The notes under the pieces were generated by a model, which was not told where the DNA came from, did no database searches, and was given only the letters and a program-made list of their open reading frames with translations. Positions 53,022 to 62,625 of a stretch of DNA of 64,000 nt are shown one piece after another. How positions within the stretch are numbered: the stretch's first letter is position 1; each line of letters starts with the position of its first letter. Source of the stretch: Micrococcales bacterium 31B. Lineage in GTDB: Bacteria; Actinomycetota; Actinomycetes; Actinomycetales; Dermabacteraceae. The stretch is from contig JAFFTF010000006.1 in NCBI GenBank assembly GCA_022803075.1, positions 251 to 64,250 on the forward strand. The letters are read 5' to 3'. The translations under genes were made by a program, and so were the position numbers.

Positions 53022-53053
53022 GCGATGACAGTAATAGACATTGAGGGGTAATC

Positions 53054-53710
53054 ATGCGCGCTGTATTTCATCACCAACTCGAGGCCTTGGGCGAGGGACT
53101 GGTGGCGCTCTCTGTCGCGGTCGCCGAGTCCATCGAGCAGTCCACCACGGCCCTCCTCACGTCTGATCTTGAGCTGGCCGAAAAGGTCATCGCGGCCGAC
53201 GCGGCCATCGACGCGCTGCAACAAGAAATCGACGACCAGGCGGTGCACATGCTCGCGCAGCAGGCCCCCGTGGCGACCGACCTGCGTACCATCGTCGCTG
53301 CTATGCGCATGTCCGCGTCGATGGAGCGCATGGGTGACCTCGCGCGGCACGTGGGCCTCACGATTCGGCGCCGGTTCCCCGACCGCGTGATTCCCGTTGA
53401 GGCGGTGCCGCTGATTAAGCAAATGGGCGACGTTACGCACGACATGGCGCTGAAGCTGCGCACCATTTTGGAGAACCGCGACCTCGACCTGGCCTCGAGC
53501 CTGCAGGCCGACGACGCGGTGCTTGACGGCCTGCACCTGCAGGTCTTTGAGATCCTGTTTGCGCCCGAATGGGCCCACGGCGTGGCCGAGACGGTCGACG
53601 TCACCCTCATCAACCGGTTCTACGAGCGCATGGGCGATCACGCCTGCTCGGTGGCGGAGCGCGTCACGTTCCTGGTGACCGGCGAGGCCGAGGCCGGCGT
53701 TCACCTGTAG
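53054..53710 (+). CDS. phoU: PhoU phosphate-signalling protein
   Basis: 218 aa, two three-helix PhoU repeats. Metal-binding E/DxxxD patterns: AADAAIDALQQEID in the first repeat and QADDAVLDGLHLQVFE in the second; LRTIVAAMRMSASMERMGDLARH and NRFYERMGDHACSVAERV. Links the Pst transporter to SenX3. GAGGGG before ATG. Confidence 0.95.
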   Translation: MRAVFHHQLEALGEGLVALSVAVAESIEQSTTALLTSDLELAEKVIAADAAIDALQQEIDDQAVHMLAQQAPVATDLRTIVAAMRMSASMERMGDLARHVGLTIRRRFPDRVIPVEAVPLIKQMGDVTHDMALKLRTILENRDLDLASSLQADDAVLDGLHLQVFEILFAPEWAHGVAETVDVTLINRFYERMGDHACSVAERVTFLVTGEAEAGVHL

Positions 53711-53718
53711 CGGGTGAG

Positions 53719-53762
53719 GCACGGGCGGGCGGTGTTGCGGCGCCGCCCGCCCGTGCGTTTTG
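53719..53762 (+). terminator. Terminator of phoU
   Basis: 14-bp perfect G+C stem 53719-53732 with 53743-53756, 10-nt loop, then GTTTT. Confidence 0.88.
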
Positions 53763-53984
53763 GGTGATAGTGCGGACGCCCGCGGGCCTCCCGGGCGCGT
53801 GAGATTGGGTACTCACGGCCCGAGAGGGCGCACCCGTGCGGCCTAGCGGCACAAGATGACGCGTCGGAGCCTATATCGTGGTGCAGAACAGATATGTCGT
53901 ACCGGCGGGCCACTCGATGCCCGGGCTGCCGTGCCCGCTGGTGACGCGCGCGTCCAGAACGCGAACCCCACAACGAGGAGAACT

Positions 53985-55895
53985 ATGTGCGGATTGATCG
54001 GCTTCGTGTCCAATGTCGGTGATTCGTCGGCGCTCATGCCAGCCCTGGAGCAGGGCATGCAGTGTGCGCGCCATCGCGGCCCCGACGCGGTCGGCACGTG
54101 GAACAACGATGACGTGGCCTTCGGGTTCAACCGTCTCTCGATCATCGACCTGGAGCACTCCACGCAGCCCATCATCTGGGGCCCCGAGGGTGAACCCGAC
54201 CGCTACGTGCTCGTGTTCAATGGCGAGATTTACAACTATCTCGAGCTGCGCGACGAACTCAAGGCGTTGGGGGCGACGTTCACCACGGAGGGCGATGGCG
54301 AAAGCATCGTCGTGGGCTACCACTACTGGGGCAAGGCCGTCACCGAGAAACTTCGCGGCATGTTCGGCTTCTTGATCTGGGACACGAAGACCAAGTCAAT
54401 TTTCGGCGCGCGCGACCAGTTCGGCATCAAGCCCCTCTACTACACGATGCTCAAAGAGGGCGTCATGTTTTCGAGCGAGGCGAAGGGGCTGCACTTCGCG
54501 AGTGGCACCCCCACGATCGATCAGACGGCGCTGCAGCACTACCTGATCTTGCAGTATGTGCCCGAGCCGTACACGATCGACAAGAACCTGCGCAAGATCG
54601 AGTCGGGCAGCCGGTTCACCTATCAGCCCGGCGGCAAGCTGAAGATCGAGCGCTACTTTCACCCGACGTTCACTCCCAAGAAGGTGGAGGGCGAGGCCGC
54701 CGCGCAGGGCCTGTACCTGGAGATCGCGGATGCCCTGCGGGATTCGGTGGCGAAGCACATGCGTGCCGACGTGACGGTGGGTTCGTTCCTCTCGGGCGGC
54801 ATCGACTCGACGGCGATTGCGGCGCTCGCACGAGAGAACAACCCGAACCTCATCACGTTCACGGCGAGTTTCGATCACGAGGGGTATTCGGAGGCCGACG
54901 TGGCCGCGGAGACCGCTCGCGAACTGGGGGTGCAGCATGTCATCAAGACGATCAGCGAGCAGGAGTTTACCGACGCACTGCCCGCGATCATCTGGTACCT
55001 CGACGATCCCGTGGCCGACCCCGCGTTGATTCCGCTGTACTTCGTGGCGCAGGAGGCCCGCAAACACGTCAAGGTGGTGCTCTCGGGCGAGGGCGCCGAC
55101 GAGCTGTTTGGCGGCTACACCATTTACGACGAGCCGCAGGGTCTGCGCCACATCAACGCCCTGCCGAAGCCCCTGCGTCGCGTGCTGGGGCGCGCGGGCC
55201 GGGTGATTCCCGACGGCGTACGCGGCAAGGACTACATTGCGCGCGGCACCCTCGACCTCGAGGAGCGCTACTACGGCAACGCGCGCGTGATTCGCGAGGC
55301 GCAGCTGCCGGGCATCATGACGCGCTACAACCCGAACGTGAGCGTTCGCGACGTCACCGCCCCGTGGTACGAGATTTCGAAGGGTTGGGCCGCGTCCGAC
55401 CGCATGCAGCACGTCGACCTGTTCACGTGGTTGCGCGGCGACATCTTGGTGAAGGCCGACAAGATGACGATGGCGAACTCGGTTGAGCTGCGCGTGCCGT
55501 TCCTCGACATGGAGGTGCTGAAGATTGCGCGCACGATTCCGCTCGATCAGAAGTTGACGCACAACACGACGAAGTTTGCGCTGCGCCGTGCCATTGAGAG
55601 TTTCGTGCCCGCGCACGTGATCAACCGCAAAAAACTCGGGTTCCCCGTGCCGATTCGCAAGTTCTTGGCGGGTGACAGCTACGAGTGGGCGCGCAATATT
55701 CTGGCGAACTCGGGCACTGCGGAGTTCATTAATCCGCAGGCTGCGCTCGCGCTGCTGGATGCACACAAGGCGGGCACGGCGGATAACTCGCGGCAGGTGT
55801 GGGAGATTTTGGTCTTCAACCTGTGGTACCAGATCTTCGTGTCGAAGTCGCTCGTGCCGCAGATCGAGCACAAGGAGTACCCGGTCAAACTCTGA
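53985..55895 (+). CDS. asnB: Glutamine-hydrolysing asparagine synthetase
   Basis: 636 aa from ATG with AGGAG 4 nt upstream, giving the N-terminal Cys2 nucleophile (MCGLIGF). Class II glutaminase domain (RHRGPDAVGTW-like RHRGPD, FNGEIYNY, GDGESI) and a synthetase domain with the ATP pyrophosphatase loop SGGIDSTAIAAL and LSGEGADELFGGY. Makes Asn from Asp, Gln and ATP. Confidence 0.96.
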   Translation: MCGLIGFVSNVGDSSALMPALEQGMQCARHRGPDAVGTWNNDDVAFGFNRLSIIDLEHSTQPIIWGPEGEPDRYVLVFNGEIYNYLELRDELKALGATFTTEGDGESIVVGYHYWGKAVTEKLRGMFGFLIWDTKTKSIFGARDQFGIKPLYYTMLKEGVMFSSEAKGLHFASGTPTIDQTALQHYLILQYVPEPYTIDKNLRKIESGSRFTYQPGGKLKIERYFHPTFTPKKVEGEAAAQGLYLEIADALRDSVAKHMRADVTVGSFLSGGIDSTAIAALARENNPNLITFTASFDHEGYSEADVAAETARELGVQHVIKTISEQEFTDALPAIIWYLDDPVADPALIPLYFVAQEARKHVKVVLSGEGADELFGGYTIYDEPQGLRHINALPKPLRRVLGRAGRVIPDGVRGKDYIARGTLDLEERYYGNARVIREAQLPGIMTRYNPNVSVRDVTAPWYEISKGWAASDRMQHVDLFTWLRGDILVKADKMTMANSVELRVPFLDMEVLKIARTIPLDQKLTHNTTKFALRRAIESFVPAHVINRKKLGFPVPIRKFLAGDSYEWARNILANSGTAEFINPQAALALLDAHKAGTADNSRQVWEILVFNLWYQIFVSKSLVPQIEHKEYPVKL

Positions 55896-55913
55896 CGCGG
55901 CACGCGAGCGCGC

Positions 55914-56747
55914 TCAGTCTCGTGGCAGGCCCATGGCGCGCGCGATCACCGCGTCGAACTGGCGATCGGAGAGGATGCTGCGGGCCGCTATGAGGGGCTT
56001 TGCGCCGAATCCCACGGCGTAACGGGTCTTGGGACGCTTCGCGGTAACGGCTTTGCCGATGGCGTCGGAGATCACGGAGGGAGGGGAGCTGCGGTTCGCG
56101 TTCGCTTCGGACCGCAGGGCTTTCGCCACAGCGGTCGCCTGCTCCTGGTACGCTCCGGACCCGACGGTATTGTCGAGGTGGTCTGCGGCAATGCCGCCCC
56201 ATTCGGTGGCGATGCCCCCGGGTTCGATGACGACAACGTTGATGCCGAACGGGGCGACCTCGATTCGGAGGCAGTCGCTGAGCGCCTCGAGGGCGAACTT
56301 CGTGCCGTGGTACCACCCGCCGAGTGGGGTGTGGATCTTGCCGCCCATGGAGGTGATGTTCACGATCGTCCCGGCGCGCTGTGCGCGCATGTGAGGGAGC
56401 GCCAACTGTGCGAGCCGGATCGCGCCGAATACGTTGACCTCGAACTGGCGGCGGCCCTCATCGATTTCGACGTCTTCCAAGGCGCCGTACGAGCCATAGC
56501 CAGCATTGTTGACGAGCACGTCGATGCGGCCGGTTTCGTCGATGATGCGTGCGATACCGTCCTGCATGGACTGGTCGTCCGTGACGTCCATCGCCAGTGC
56601 ACGGATGCCGTCCTTGGCAAGTTTCTCGAGGCGGTCCACGCGGCGGGCCGCGCCGTAGACGGTGAACCCAAGCGACTGCAGCTTCCGTGCCGTGGACTCT
56701 CCGATGCCGGATGATGCGCCGGTGACGAGGGCGGTCTTGGTGGTCAT
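55914..56747 (-). CDS. Short-chain dehydrogenase/reductase
   Basis: 277 aa. TGASSGIGE cofactor loop, NNAGYG, Ser in NITSMGG, and YHGTKFALEALSD (YxxxK). NAD(P)-dependent alcohol/ketone oxidoreductase of the classical SDR type; substrate unknown. AGGAG before ATG. A TetR N-terminal remnant lies divergently upstream, which suggests it lost its dedicated regulator. Confidence 0.93.
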   Translation of the reverse strand: MTTKTALVTGASSGIGESTARKLQSLGFTVYGAARRVDRLEKLAKDGIRALAMDVTDDQSMQDGIARIIDETGRIDVLVNNAGYGSYGALEDVEIDEGRRQFEVNVFGAIRLAQLALPHMRAQRAGTIVNITSMGGKIHTPLGGWYHGTKFALEALSDCLRIEVAPFGINVVVIEPGGIATEWGGIAADHLDNTVGSGAYQEQATAVAKALRSEANANRSSPPSVISDAIGKAVTAKRPKTRYAVGFGAKPLIAARSILSDRQFDAVIARAMGLPRD

Positions 56748-56834
56748 GATCTGCTCCTGAGGTAAGGGGAACGTTAATTCACAATTATCAAGAATCCTGA
56801 CCGAGTTTGTTGGAAGTTCAACTAAGGGCGTCTG

Positions 56835-56905
56835 ATGCCCGGTGCTGCCCGACCGATGCGTGCCGACGCGATCCGCAACCGAGCGAAGATCCTGGATGTG
56901 GCCGG
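56835..56905 (+). pseudogene. TetR-family regulator remnant
   Basis: An ATG at 56835 opens RPMRADAIRNRAKILDVA, the N-terminal helix 1 signature of TetR proteins, then the frame loses all resemblance (no HTH) and ends inside the 3' end of the next gene. Divergent from the SDR, as such regulators usually are. Likely the stump of a deletion. Confidence 0.6.
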
Positions 56906-56956
56906 GCTCGACCCTCGGCGCGCGCTTTTGCGTGCGGCGGCGCGGCCGGTCGAGAC

Positions 56957-57619
56957 TCAGGGGGTATCGGACGCGCGCGTGAGCAGGAGCCCGCGCAACT
57001 GGGCGTGCAGCATGGCGCGGTAGTGTTCGCGGCGGTCGGCCGCCGTGAGGTCGCGGTCGAAGAGCGCGCCGAAGGTGTGGCGGTTGTTGGCGAGAAAGAC
57101 GCAGAACGCGCTGATGGCCAGGTGCACGTCGACGGCGTCGACGGCGGGGTTGAACTGGCTGTCGCGCTGGCCGCGCTCTAGCAGGTCGGTGAGCGCGTTG
57201 ATCACGGTGGAGTTCTGTCGCGGTGCGGTCTCGCTGGCGCGCAGGTACTTGGCGCGGTGAATGTTTTCGATGGCGACGAGGCGCAAGAAGTGGTCGTTGC
57301 GCAGATGGTGGTCGAAGGTGTGGTCGGCCAGGGCGAGCACGCCCGCGAGGGGTTCGAGGTGCGCGAGGTCGAGGCCCTGTTCGTCGCTGCGCAGTTGGCC
57401 GTAGGCCTTTTCGAGGACGGCGCTGTAGAGGCCTTCTTTGGAGCCGAAGTAGTAGTACAGCATGCGCTTGGTGCTGCTGGTGCGTTCGGCAATGACGTCG
57501 ACGCGGGCGCCCGAGAAGCCCTGTTCGGCGAACTCCTCGGTGGCTACGCGCAAGATTTCTGAGCGGGTGCGCGCGGCGTCGCGCTGCTTGTCAGCGGCGT
57601 TTTTGCGGGGGGTAGCCAT
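56957..57619 (-). CDS. TetR family regulator of the shikimate/quinate operon
   Basis: 220 aa from ATG 57619. N-terminal HTH: AARTRSEILRVATEEFAEQGFSGARVDVIAERTSSTKRMLYYYFGSKEGLY (in the usual order of three helices), then an all-helical ligand domain. Divergent from shikimate dehydrogenase with repeated operator-like DNA in between. TACGCT 6 nt before ATG fixes the start. Confidence 0.92.
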   Translation of the reverse strand: MATPRKNAADKQRDAARTRSEILRVATEEFAEQGFSGARVDVIAERTSSTKRMLYYYFGSKEGLYSAVLEKAYGQLRSDEQGLDLAHLEPLAGVLALADHTFDHHLRNDHFLRLVAIENIHRAKYLRASETAPRQNSTVINALTDLLERGQRDSQFNPAVDAVDVHLAISAFCVFLANNRHTFGALFDRDLTAADRREHYRAMLHAQLRGLLLTRASDTP

Positions 57620-57625
57620 GCGAAC

Positions 57626-57631
57626 AGCGTA
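57626..57631 (-). promoter_or_regulatory. -10 box TACGCT of the TetR gene
   Basis: 6 nt from ATG 57619; leaderless layout. Confidence 0.5.
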
Positions 57632-57673
57632 CACAGGTGCGCCAGGGGGGTTGACGCGGAGGGCACCACGGTG

Positions 57674-57700
57674 GATAGTTAACTCACTAGATAGTTCATT
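57674..57700. promoter_or_regulatory. Operator-like repeats between TetR and shikimate operon
   Basis: GATAGTT repeated at 57674-57680 and 57690-57696 (16-bp period), overlapping AGTTAACT (57677-57684) and ACTAGATAGT (57686-57695). A/T-rich island in G+C-rich DNA, typical of a TetR operator. Confidence 0.5.
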
Positions 57701-57749
57701 AGCGGGTGGCCAGCCGCCGAATGCCCGCCTCAACGTCGAGAGCAGAACA

Positions 57750-58697
57750 ATGAGCGAACCCACAAACCCCACCGTTCGGGGCACCGCACCGACCGCCGGG
57801 CCCCAACGAGCCATTAAAGTCGCCCTCATTGGCGAGGGCATCGGCCCCTCGCTCACGCCTCCCATGCACGAGCGCGAGGGCGCCGCCCACGGCCTCGACT
57901 ACACCTACGAAACCTGGGATCTCCTCGCCCTCGACCTCCCCGCCACCGCCATCGGCGACCTCGTCGCCAAGGCCCAGCGCGAAGGCTACGCGGGTCTCAA
58001 CGTCACCCACCCCTGCAAGCAGCTCGTCATGGAGCACCTCGACGAACTCGACCCCCACGCCCGCCGACTCGGCGCCGTGAACACGGTCGTGTTTCGAGAC
58101 GGCCGCAGCATTGGCTACAACACCGACTTCACCGGGTTCCGCGCGGGCTTCGCGGCGGGCCTGCCCGAGGCCGCGGCCCGACTCGATGCCCTCGCCATCA
58201 CGCAGATCGGCGCGGGGGGAGCGGGCAGCGCGGTCGCCTACGGCCTCCTCAGCGCCGGCCTCGCGGCACTCACCGTCTGCGACGTTGACATTGCCCGCGC
58301 CGAAGCCTTCGCCCTGCAGTTTCGGGCCCTGTTCCCGGGCGCCGACATCTCCGCCAACAGTCACACCGAAGCCGCCGTCCGCGCCGCCGACGGCGTCATC
58401 AACGTGACCCCCCTCGGCATGAAGGAACATCCCGGCACGTCCATCAACACCGCGTGGCTCTCGCCCCGGCAGTTCGTCGCCGACGTCGTCTACCGGCCGC
58501 TGGCCACCCAACTGCTCACCGAGGCGTCCGCCCTCGGCTGCCCCACCCTCGACGGGGGCCGCATGGCGGTCAACCAGGCCGTGGACGCGTTCACCCTCTT
58601 CACGGGCCGCGCCGCCGACGCGGTACGCATGCGCGGGCACTTTCTCGACATGATCGAGCACGAGAACGCGCGCGCCGCCGAGGGGGCGGCCCGATGA
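57750..58697 (+). CDS. Shikimate/quinate dehydrogenase
   Basis: 315 aa. GPSLTPPMHE (substrate Ser/Thr site; biosynthetic AroE has SLSP), NVTHPCKQ (catalytic Lys), NTDFTGF (Asp), GAGGAGSAVAYGLL Rossmann loop, and GGRMAVNQAVDAF at the end. In a catabolic operon with 3-dehydroshikimate dehydratase it most likely oxidises quinate/shikimate (QsuD-like). Stop overlaps the next ATG by 4 nt. Confidence 0.93.
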   Translation: MSEPTNPTVRGTAPTAGPQRAIKVALIGEGIGPSLTPPMHEREGAAHGLDYTYETWDLLALDLPATAIGDLVAKAQREGYAGLNVTHPCKQLVMEHLDELDPHARRLGAVNTVVFRDGRSIGYNTDFTGFRAGFAAGLPEAAARLDALAITQIGAGGAGSAVAYGLLSAGLAALTVCDVDIARAEAFALQFRALFPGADISANSHTEAAVRAADGVINVTPLGMKEHPGTSINTAWLSPRQFVADVVYRPLATQLLTEASALGCPTLDGGRMAVNQAVDAFTLFTGRAADAVRMRGHFLDMIEHENARAAEGAAR

Positions 58698-60592
58698 GCG
58701 CCACCACCCTCAGCGCCACCACCCTGAGCGCCGCCCCAGCCGCCCGCGCGCCCCTCGCCGCGGCCGGCCTCGCCACGAGCATCGCAACCGTGTGCCTCGG
58801 CGGCACCCTGCCCGAGAAGCTTGAGGCGATCGCCGCGGCGGGCTTCGACGGGGTAGAAATCTTCGAACTCGACCTGCTGGCCTGCCCGCTCACCCCCGCC
58901 GAGGTGCGCGAACGCTGTTCCGAACTGGGCCTGCGCATCGACATGTTCCAGCCCCTGCGCGACGTGGAGGGCGTCACCGACGAGGTCTTCGCCGCCACCC
59001 TGCGCCGCGCCAGCCACAAGTTCGAGCTCATGCGCGAACTCGGCACCGACCTCGTGCTGGTGTGCTCGAACGTCGCCACCGCCACCCTCGACGACGACGC
59101 CCTCGCCGCCCGCCAGCTCGGCGCGCTCGCCGACCTCGCCGCCGAATACGGCATCCGCATCGCCTACGAGGCCCTCGCGTGGGGCCGCTACGTCAACACC
59201 GTCGCCCACTCCTGGCGGCTCGTGGCGCTCGCCGACCGCGACAACCTGGGCCTGTGCGTGGACTCGTTCCACATCCTGTCGCGCGAGGCCAACGGCGCCG
59301 GGTTCCAGGGCGTTCCCGGCCACAAGATCTTCTTCTGCCAACTCGCCGACGCCCCCACCATGCACCTCGACGTGCTCTCGTGGTCGCGCCACTATCGCGT
59401 GTTCCCCGGCGAGGGCGACTTCGACCTGGCCGACTTCGTGCGCCGCCTCGCCGCCACCGGCTACGCGGGCCCCCTCTCGCTCGAAATCTTCAACGACGTG
59501 TTTCGCCAGATCGACCCGCGCCGCGGCGCCGTCGACGCGCACCGCTCGCTCACGGCACTCGCCGAGGGTGCCGGCCTCGCCGCCCTCGCGCCACCGCAGA
59601 CCCCCACGGCGCTCACCTTCGTGGAGGTCGCTACCCGAGGCAGCGAGGACTTCGCCGACCTGCTGCAGGGCCTCGGCTTCACCTACCTCGGCCGCCACCG
59701 CCGCAAAAACGTGCACCTGTGGAGCCAGGGCGAGGCCCGCGTCATCGTGAACCTCGAATCGGGCGCCGCCTCCGGCACTCCCCTGCTGCGCGGCTTCGGG
59801 GTAGCGGTACCGGACGCCATCGCGGCCGCCTCCCGCGCCGCCGACCTGGGCATATCCCTCCTTCCGCGCGAAACCGCCGACGGCGAGGCTCCCCTGCTCG
59901 GGGTGCTCGCGCCGGACCACTCCGAGGTCTATTTCGAGTCACACGGCGGCGCCGACTGGGCCCAAGAATTCGAGCCCACGCACCGCACCTCGCAGGTGGC
60001 GACGCCGCTCGGCCTCACCCACCTCGATCACTTCTCGGTGGGGCAGCCGTTCGAGCACCTCGACGAGGCCGTGCTGTTTCACCGGGCCCTGCTGGGGCTC
60101 ACGCGCGAGGCCCAGGTCGACGTCGCCGACCCGCACGGGCTCGTGCGCTCGCACGCCCTGCGCTCCGAGAACGGCGCGGTGCGCCTCGCGCTCAATCTCG
60201 CCCCCGAGCGACTCGCGGGCACGCACACTCCGCAGCACATCGCGTTCGCCGTGGCGGACGCCGTGGCCGCGGCGCGGCAGGCGCGCGCGAACGGGCTCGA
60301 CCTGCTCGACGTGCCCGGCAACTACTATGCCGACCTCGACGCCCGACTGGGCGACTCGCCGCGACTGAAAGCCCTCGGCCTCACCGTCGGCGACCTGCGC
60401 GACCTCAACCTTTTCTATGACGAGGACGCCCACGGCGCGTTCCTTCACTTCTACACGCACATCGTCGGCCATGTCGGCTTCGAGGTGGTGCAACGCGTTG
60501 GGGCCTATGCGGGCTACGGCGCACCCAACGCCCCCATTCGGCGGGCGGCCCAGTACCTGGCGTCCGCGCCCCAAACCCCCACAGAAATTTAA
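58694..60592 (+). CDS. 3-Dehydroshikimate dehydratase, two-domain (QsuB-type)
   Basis: 632 aa. Residues about 25-285: xylose-isomerase-like TIM barrel with metal ligands (Glu in AYEALAWGRYVN, Asp in CVDSFH, His/Gln in FFCQLADAP, Glu in SLEIFND). Residues about 300-610: two vicinal-oxygen-chelate modules like 4-hydroxyphenylpyruvate dioxygenase (LTHLDHFSVG, HIAFAVAD, FYTHIVGHVGFEVVQR). Converts 3-dehydroshikimate to protocatechuate. Coupled to the dehydrogenase by ATGA. Confidence 0.92.
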   Translation: MSATTLSATTLSAAPAARAPLAAAGLATSIATVCLGGTLPEKLEAIAAAGFDGVEIFELDLLACPLTPAEVRERCSELGLRIDMFQPLRDVEGVTDEVFAATLRRASHKFELMRELGTDLVLVCSNVATATLDDDALAARQLGALADLAAEYGIRIAYEALAWGRYVNTVAHSWRLVALADRDNLGLCVDSFHILSREANGAGFQGVPGHKIFFCQLADAPTMHLDVLSWSRHYRVFPGEGDFDLADFVRRLAATGYAGPLSLEIFNDVFRQIDPRRGAVDAHRSLTALAEGAGLAALAPPQTPTALTFVEVATRGSEDFADLLQGLGFTYLGRHRRKNVHLWSQGEARVIVNLESGAASGTPLLRGFGVAVPDAIAAASRAADLGISLLPRETADGEAPLLGVLAPDHSEVYFESHGGADWAQEFEPTHRTSQVATPLGLTHLDHFSVGQPFEHLDEAVLFHRALLGLTREAQVDVADPHGLVRSHALRSENGAVRLALNLAPERLAGTHTPQHIAFAVADAVAAARQARANGLDLLDVPGNYYADLDARLGDSPRLKALGLTVGDLRDLNLFYDEDAHGAFLHFYTHIVGHVGFEVVQRVGAYAGYGAPNAPIRRAAQYLASAPQTPTEI

Positions 60593-60601
60593 GGAGCACG
60601 C

Positions 60602-61909
60602 ATGTCTGCAACGACGCAGCCCCAGACCGCAACCCAGACGCCCAAACGGGCCGCCCTCGCGTCCTTTCTCGGCTCGGCGGTGGAGTATTACGACTTTTTC
60701 ATCTTCGGCACGGCCTCGGCGCTGATCTTCCCGACCGTCTTCTTTGGCGGCGAGAGCGGCGCCACGGGCGGCGTGTACTCGGCGCTGCTGTTCGCAGCGG
60801 CCTATGTGGTGCGCCCCGTCGGCGCTTTCATTCTCGGGCACTTCGGTGATCGCATCGGCCGGCAGAAGCTGCTGCTGTTCACGCTGCTGCTCATGGGCTG
60901 CTCGACGTTCGTGATCGGCATTCTGCCGTCGACCGACACCATTGGCGAGACGGCGATCGTCCTGCTGCTGCTGTGCCGCATCGCCCAGGGCCTCTCGGCG
61001 GCGGGCGAGCAGGCCGGTGCGTCGTCCATGACGATGGAGCACTCTCCCGATGGCAAGCGCGCGTTCTATGCGAGCTTCACGCTGAGCGGCACGCAGGCGG
61101 GGCAGATTCTCGCGATTTTGATCTTCATCCCCATCGGCTCCCTGCCCGACGAGCAGCTCTTCTCGTGGGGCTGGCGCATCCCGTTCATTCTCAGCGCTCT
61201 CGTGGTGCTCGTGGCGTTCTTTGTGCGCCGCACCCTACACGAACCGCCCTCGTTCGAGGCGGCCAAGGCCGCGGGCAAGATCGCGAAGCTGCCCGTGGCA
61301 GACCTGTTCAAGCACCACACCGCCGACGTGCTGCGCGTGATTCTCTGCGCCCTGATCGCCGTCGTCTCGACCATCTTCTCGGTCGCGACGCTCACGTACG
61401 CGGTGAAGCAGGTGGGGATTCCCCAGGCCGACATGCTGTGGATCGTCGCCGGCGCCAACTTCGTGATGCTGTTTACGCAGCCCATGTGGGCGATCGTGGC
61501 CGACCGCGTGGGCCGCAAGCCCGTCTTCATCGGCGGCGCCCTCGGCTCCGCGGTGTTCGCCTACGTGTACTTCTGGTCGGTGACCACGGCCAACCTGTGG
61601 CTGATCTTCGGTTGCGCCGTTCTGTTCCTGTCGGTCGCGTACGCGGCCTGCAACGCGATCTGGCCGTCGTTCTACTCCGAGATGTTCAGCAGCAAGGTGC
61701 GCTACTCGGGCGTCGCCATCGGCACGCAGATCGGCTTCTTGGGCGCGGGCTTCGCCCCCGCCATCGCGACGGCCCTCGCGGGCTCGGCGGCGGACTGGGT
61801 GCCGATCGCCTCGGTCGCGGCCGTCGCCTGCGTGATCTCGGCCCTGTCGGCCTTTACCGCGAAGGAGACCGCCCAGGTGTCGCTCGGCAAGCTCGGTCAA
61901 GACATCTAG
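60602..61909 (+). CDS. MFS shikimate/quinate-type H+ symporter
   Basis: 435 aa, metabolite:H+ symporter family. SFLGSAVEYYDFFIFGTASAL in TM1, GHFGDRIGRQK (motif A), QGLSAAGEQAGASSMTMEHSP, WRIPFI and ADRVGRKPVF. The ShiA/ProP-like signature and its operon place it as importer of shikimate or quinate. AAGGAG before ATG. Confidence 0.92.
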   Translation: MSATTQPQTATQTPKRAALASFLGSAVEYYDFFIFGTASALIFPTVFFGGESGATGGVYSALLFAAAYVVRPVGAFILGHFGDRIGRQKLLLFTLLLMGCSTFVIGILPSTDTIGETAIVLLLLCRIAQGLSAAGEQAGASSMTMEHSPDGKRAFYASFTLSGTQAGQILAILIFIPIGSLPDEQLFSWGWRIPFILSALVVLVAFFVRRTLHEPPSFEAAKAAGKIAKLPVADLFKHHTADVLRVILCALIAVVSTIFSVATLTYAVKQVGIPQADMLWIVAGANFVMLFTQPMWAIVADRVGRKPVFIGGALGSAVFAYVYFWSVTTANLWLIFGCAVLFLSVAYAACNAIWPSFYSEMFSSKVRYSGVAIGTQIGFLGAGFAPAIATALAGSAADWVPIASVAAVACVISALSAFTAKETAQVSLGKLGQDI

Positions 61910-61922
61910 GTGCCGCGCGAAA

Positions 61923-61960
61923 AACGGGGGACCAGCCGATGGGCTGGTCCCCCGTTGTTT
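61923..61960. terminator. Strong bidirectional terminator after the shikimate operon
   Basis: 15-bp perfect stem 61923-61937 with 61942-61956, 4-nt loop, then GTTTG; the minus strand ends in TTTT-like run too. Confidence 0.9.
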
Positions 61961-61966
61961 GTCGCG

Positions 61967-62623
61967 CTAAACCGTGGCGCCCTGCGCGATGGGCGCGTCG
62001 GTAGCGGCCTCCACCTCAGCCACGCTGACCCCGGGGGCCAACTCGACGAGGAGGAACCCGGCGTCCGTAATATCGAGGACCGCAAGATCGGTGATGACGC
62101 GCGAGACCACGCCCTCGCCGGTCAGCGGCAGGGTGCACTCGCGCAACAGCTTGGCGGAGCCGTCGCGCGCGACGTGCTCCATCAGCACGATGACTTTGCG
62201 GGCGCCGTGTACGAGGTCCATGGCGCCGCCCATGCCCTTGACCATCTTGCCGGGGACCATCCAGTTGGCGAGGTCGCCGCGATCGCTGACCTGCATGCCG
62301 CCGAGGATGGCGGCGTCGATGTGGCCGCCGCGGATCATCGCGAACGAGGTGGACGAGTCGAAGAACGAGGCGCCCGGCTGCACCGTGACGGTCTCTTTGC
62401 CGGCGTTGATGAGGTCGGGGTCGACGTCTTCGTCGTAGGGGTAGGGGCCGACGCCGAGGATCCCGTTCTCGGACTGCATGACCACGTTGACGCCCTCGGG
62501 CAGGAAGTTCGGCACGAGGGTCGGCAGGCCAATGCCGAGGTTGACGTACTGGCCGTCGCTCAGTTCGAGGGCGGCGCGGGCGGCCATCTCGTTGCGGCTC
62601 CAGCCGCGGGTGGTTTCGCTCAT
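61967..62623 (-). CDS. 3-Oxoacid CoA-transferase subunit B
   Basis: 218 aa. Catalytic Glu in [11 protein letters not shown] (SENG), [11 protein letters not shown], and [15 protein letters not shown]; ends with [13 protein letters not shown]. PcaJ/ScoB type. 2 nt after subunit A. Context with protocatechuate formation favours 3-oxoadipate:succinyl-CoA transferase, but succinyl-CoA:acetoacetate cannot be excluded. Confidence 0.93.
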   Translation of the reverse strand: MSETTRGWSRNEMAARAALELSDGQYVNLGIGLPTLVPNFLPEGVNVVMQSENGILGVGPYPYDEDVDPDLINAGKETVTVQPGASFFDSSTSFAMIRGGHIDAAILGGMQVSDRGDLANWMVPGKMVKGMGGAMDLVHGARKVIVLMEHVARDGSAKLLRECTLPLTGEGVVSRVITDLAVLDITDAGFLLVELAPGVSVAEVEAATDAPIAQGATV

Positions 62624-62625
62624 GG

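Noticed and set aside
53856-53984. 43-residue N-terminal extension of AsnB
   Set aside because: Would bury the essential Cys2 nucleophile; SD supports ATG 53985.
58490-59920. 476-codon frame antisense to the QsuB-type gene
   Set aside because: Shadow of strong third-position G+C in the sense frame.
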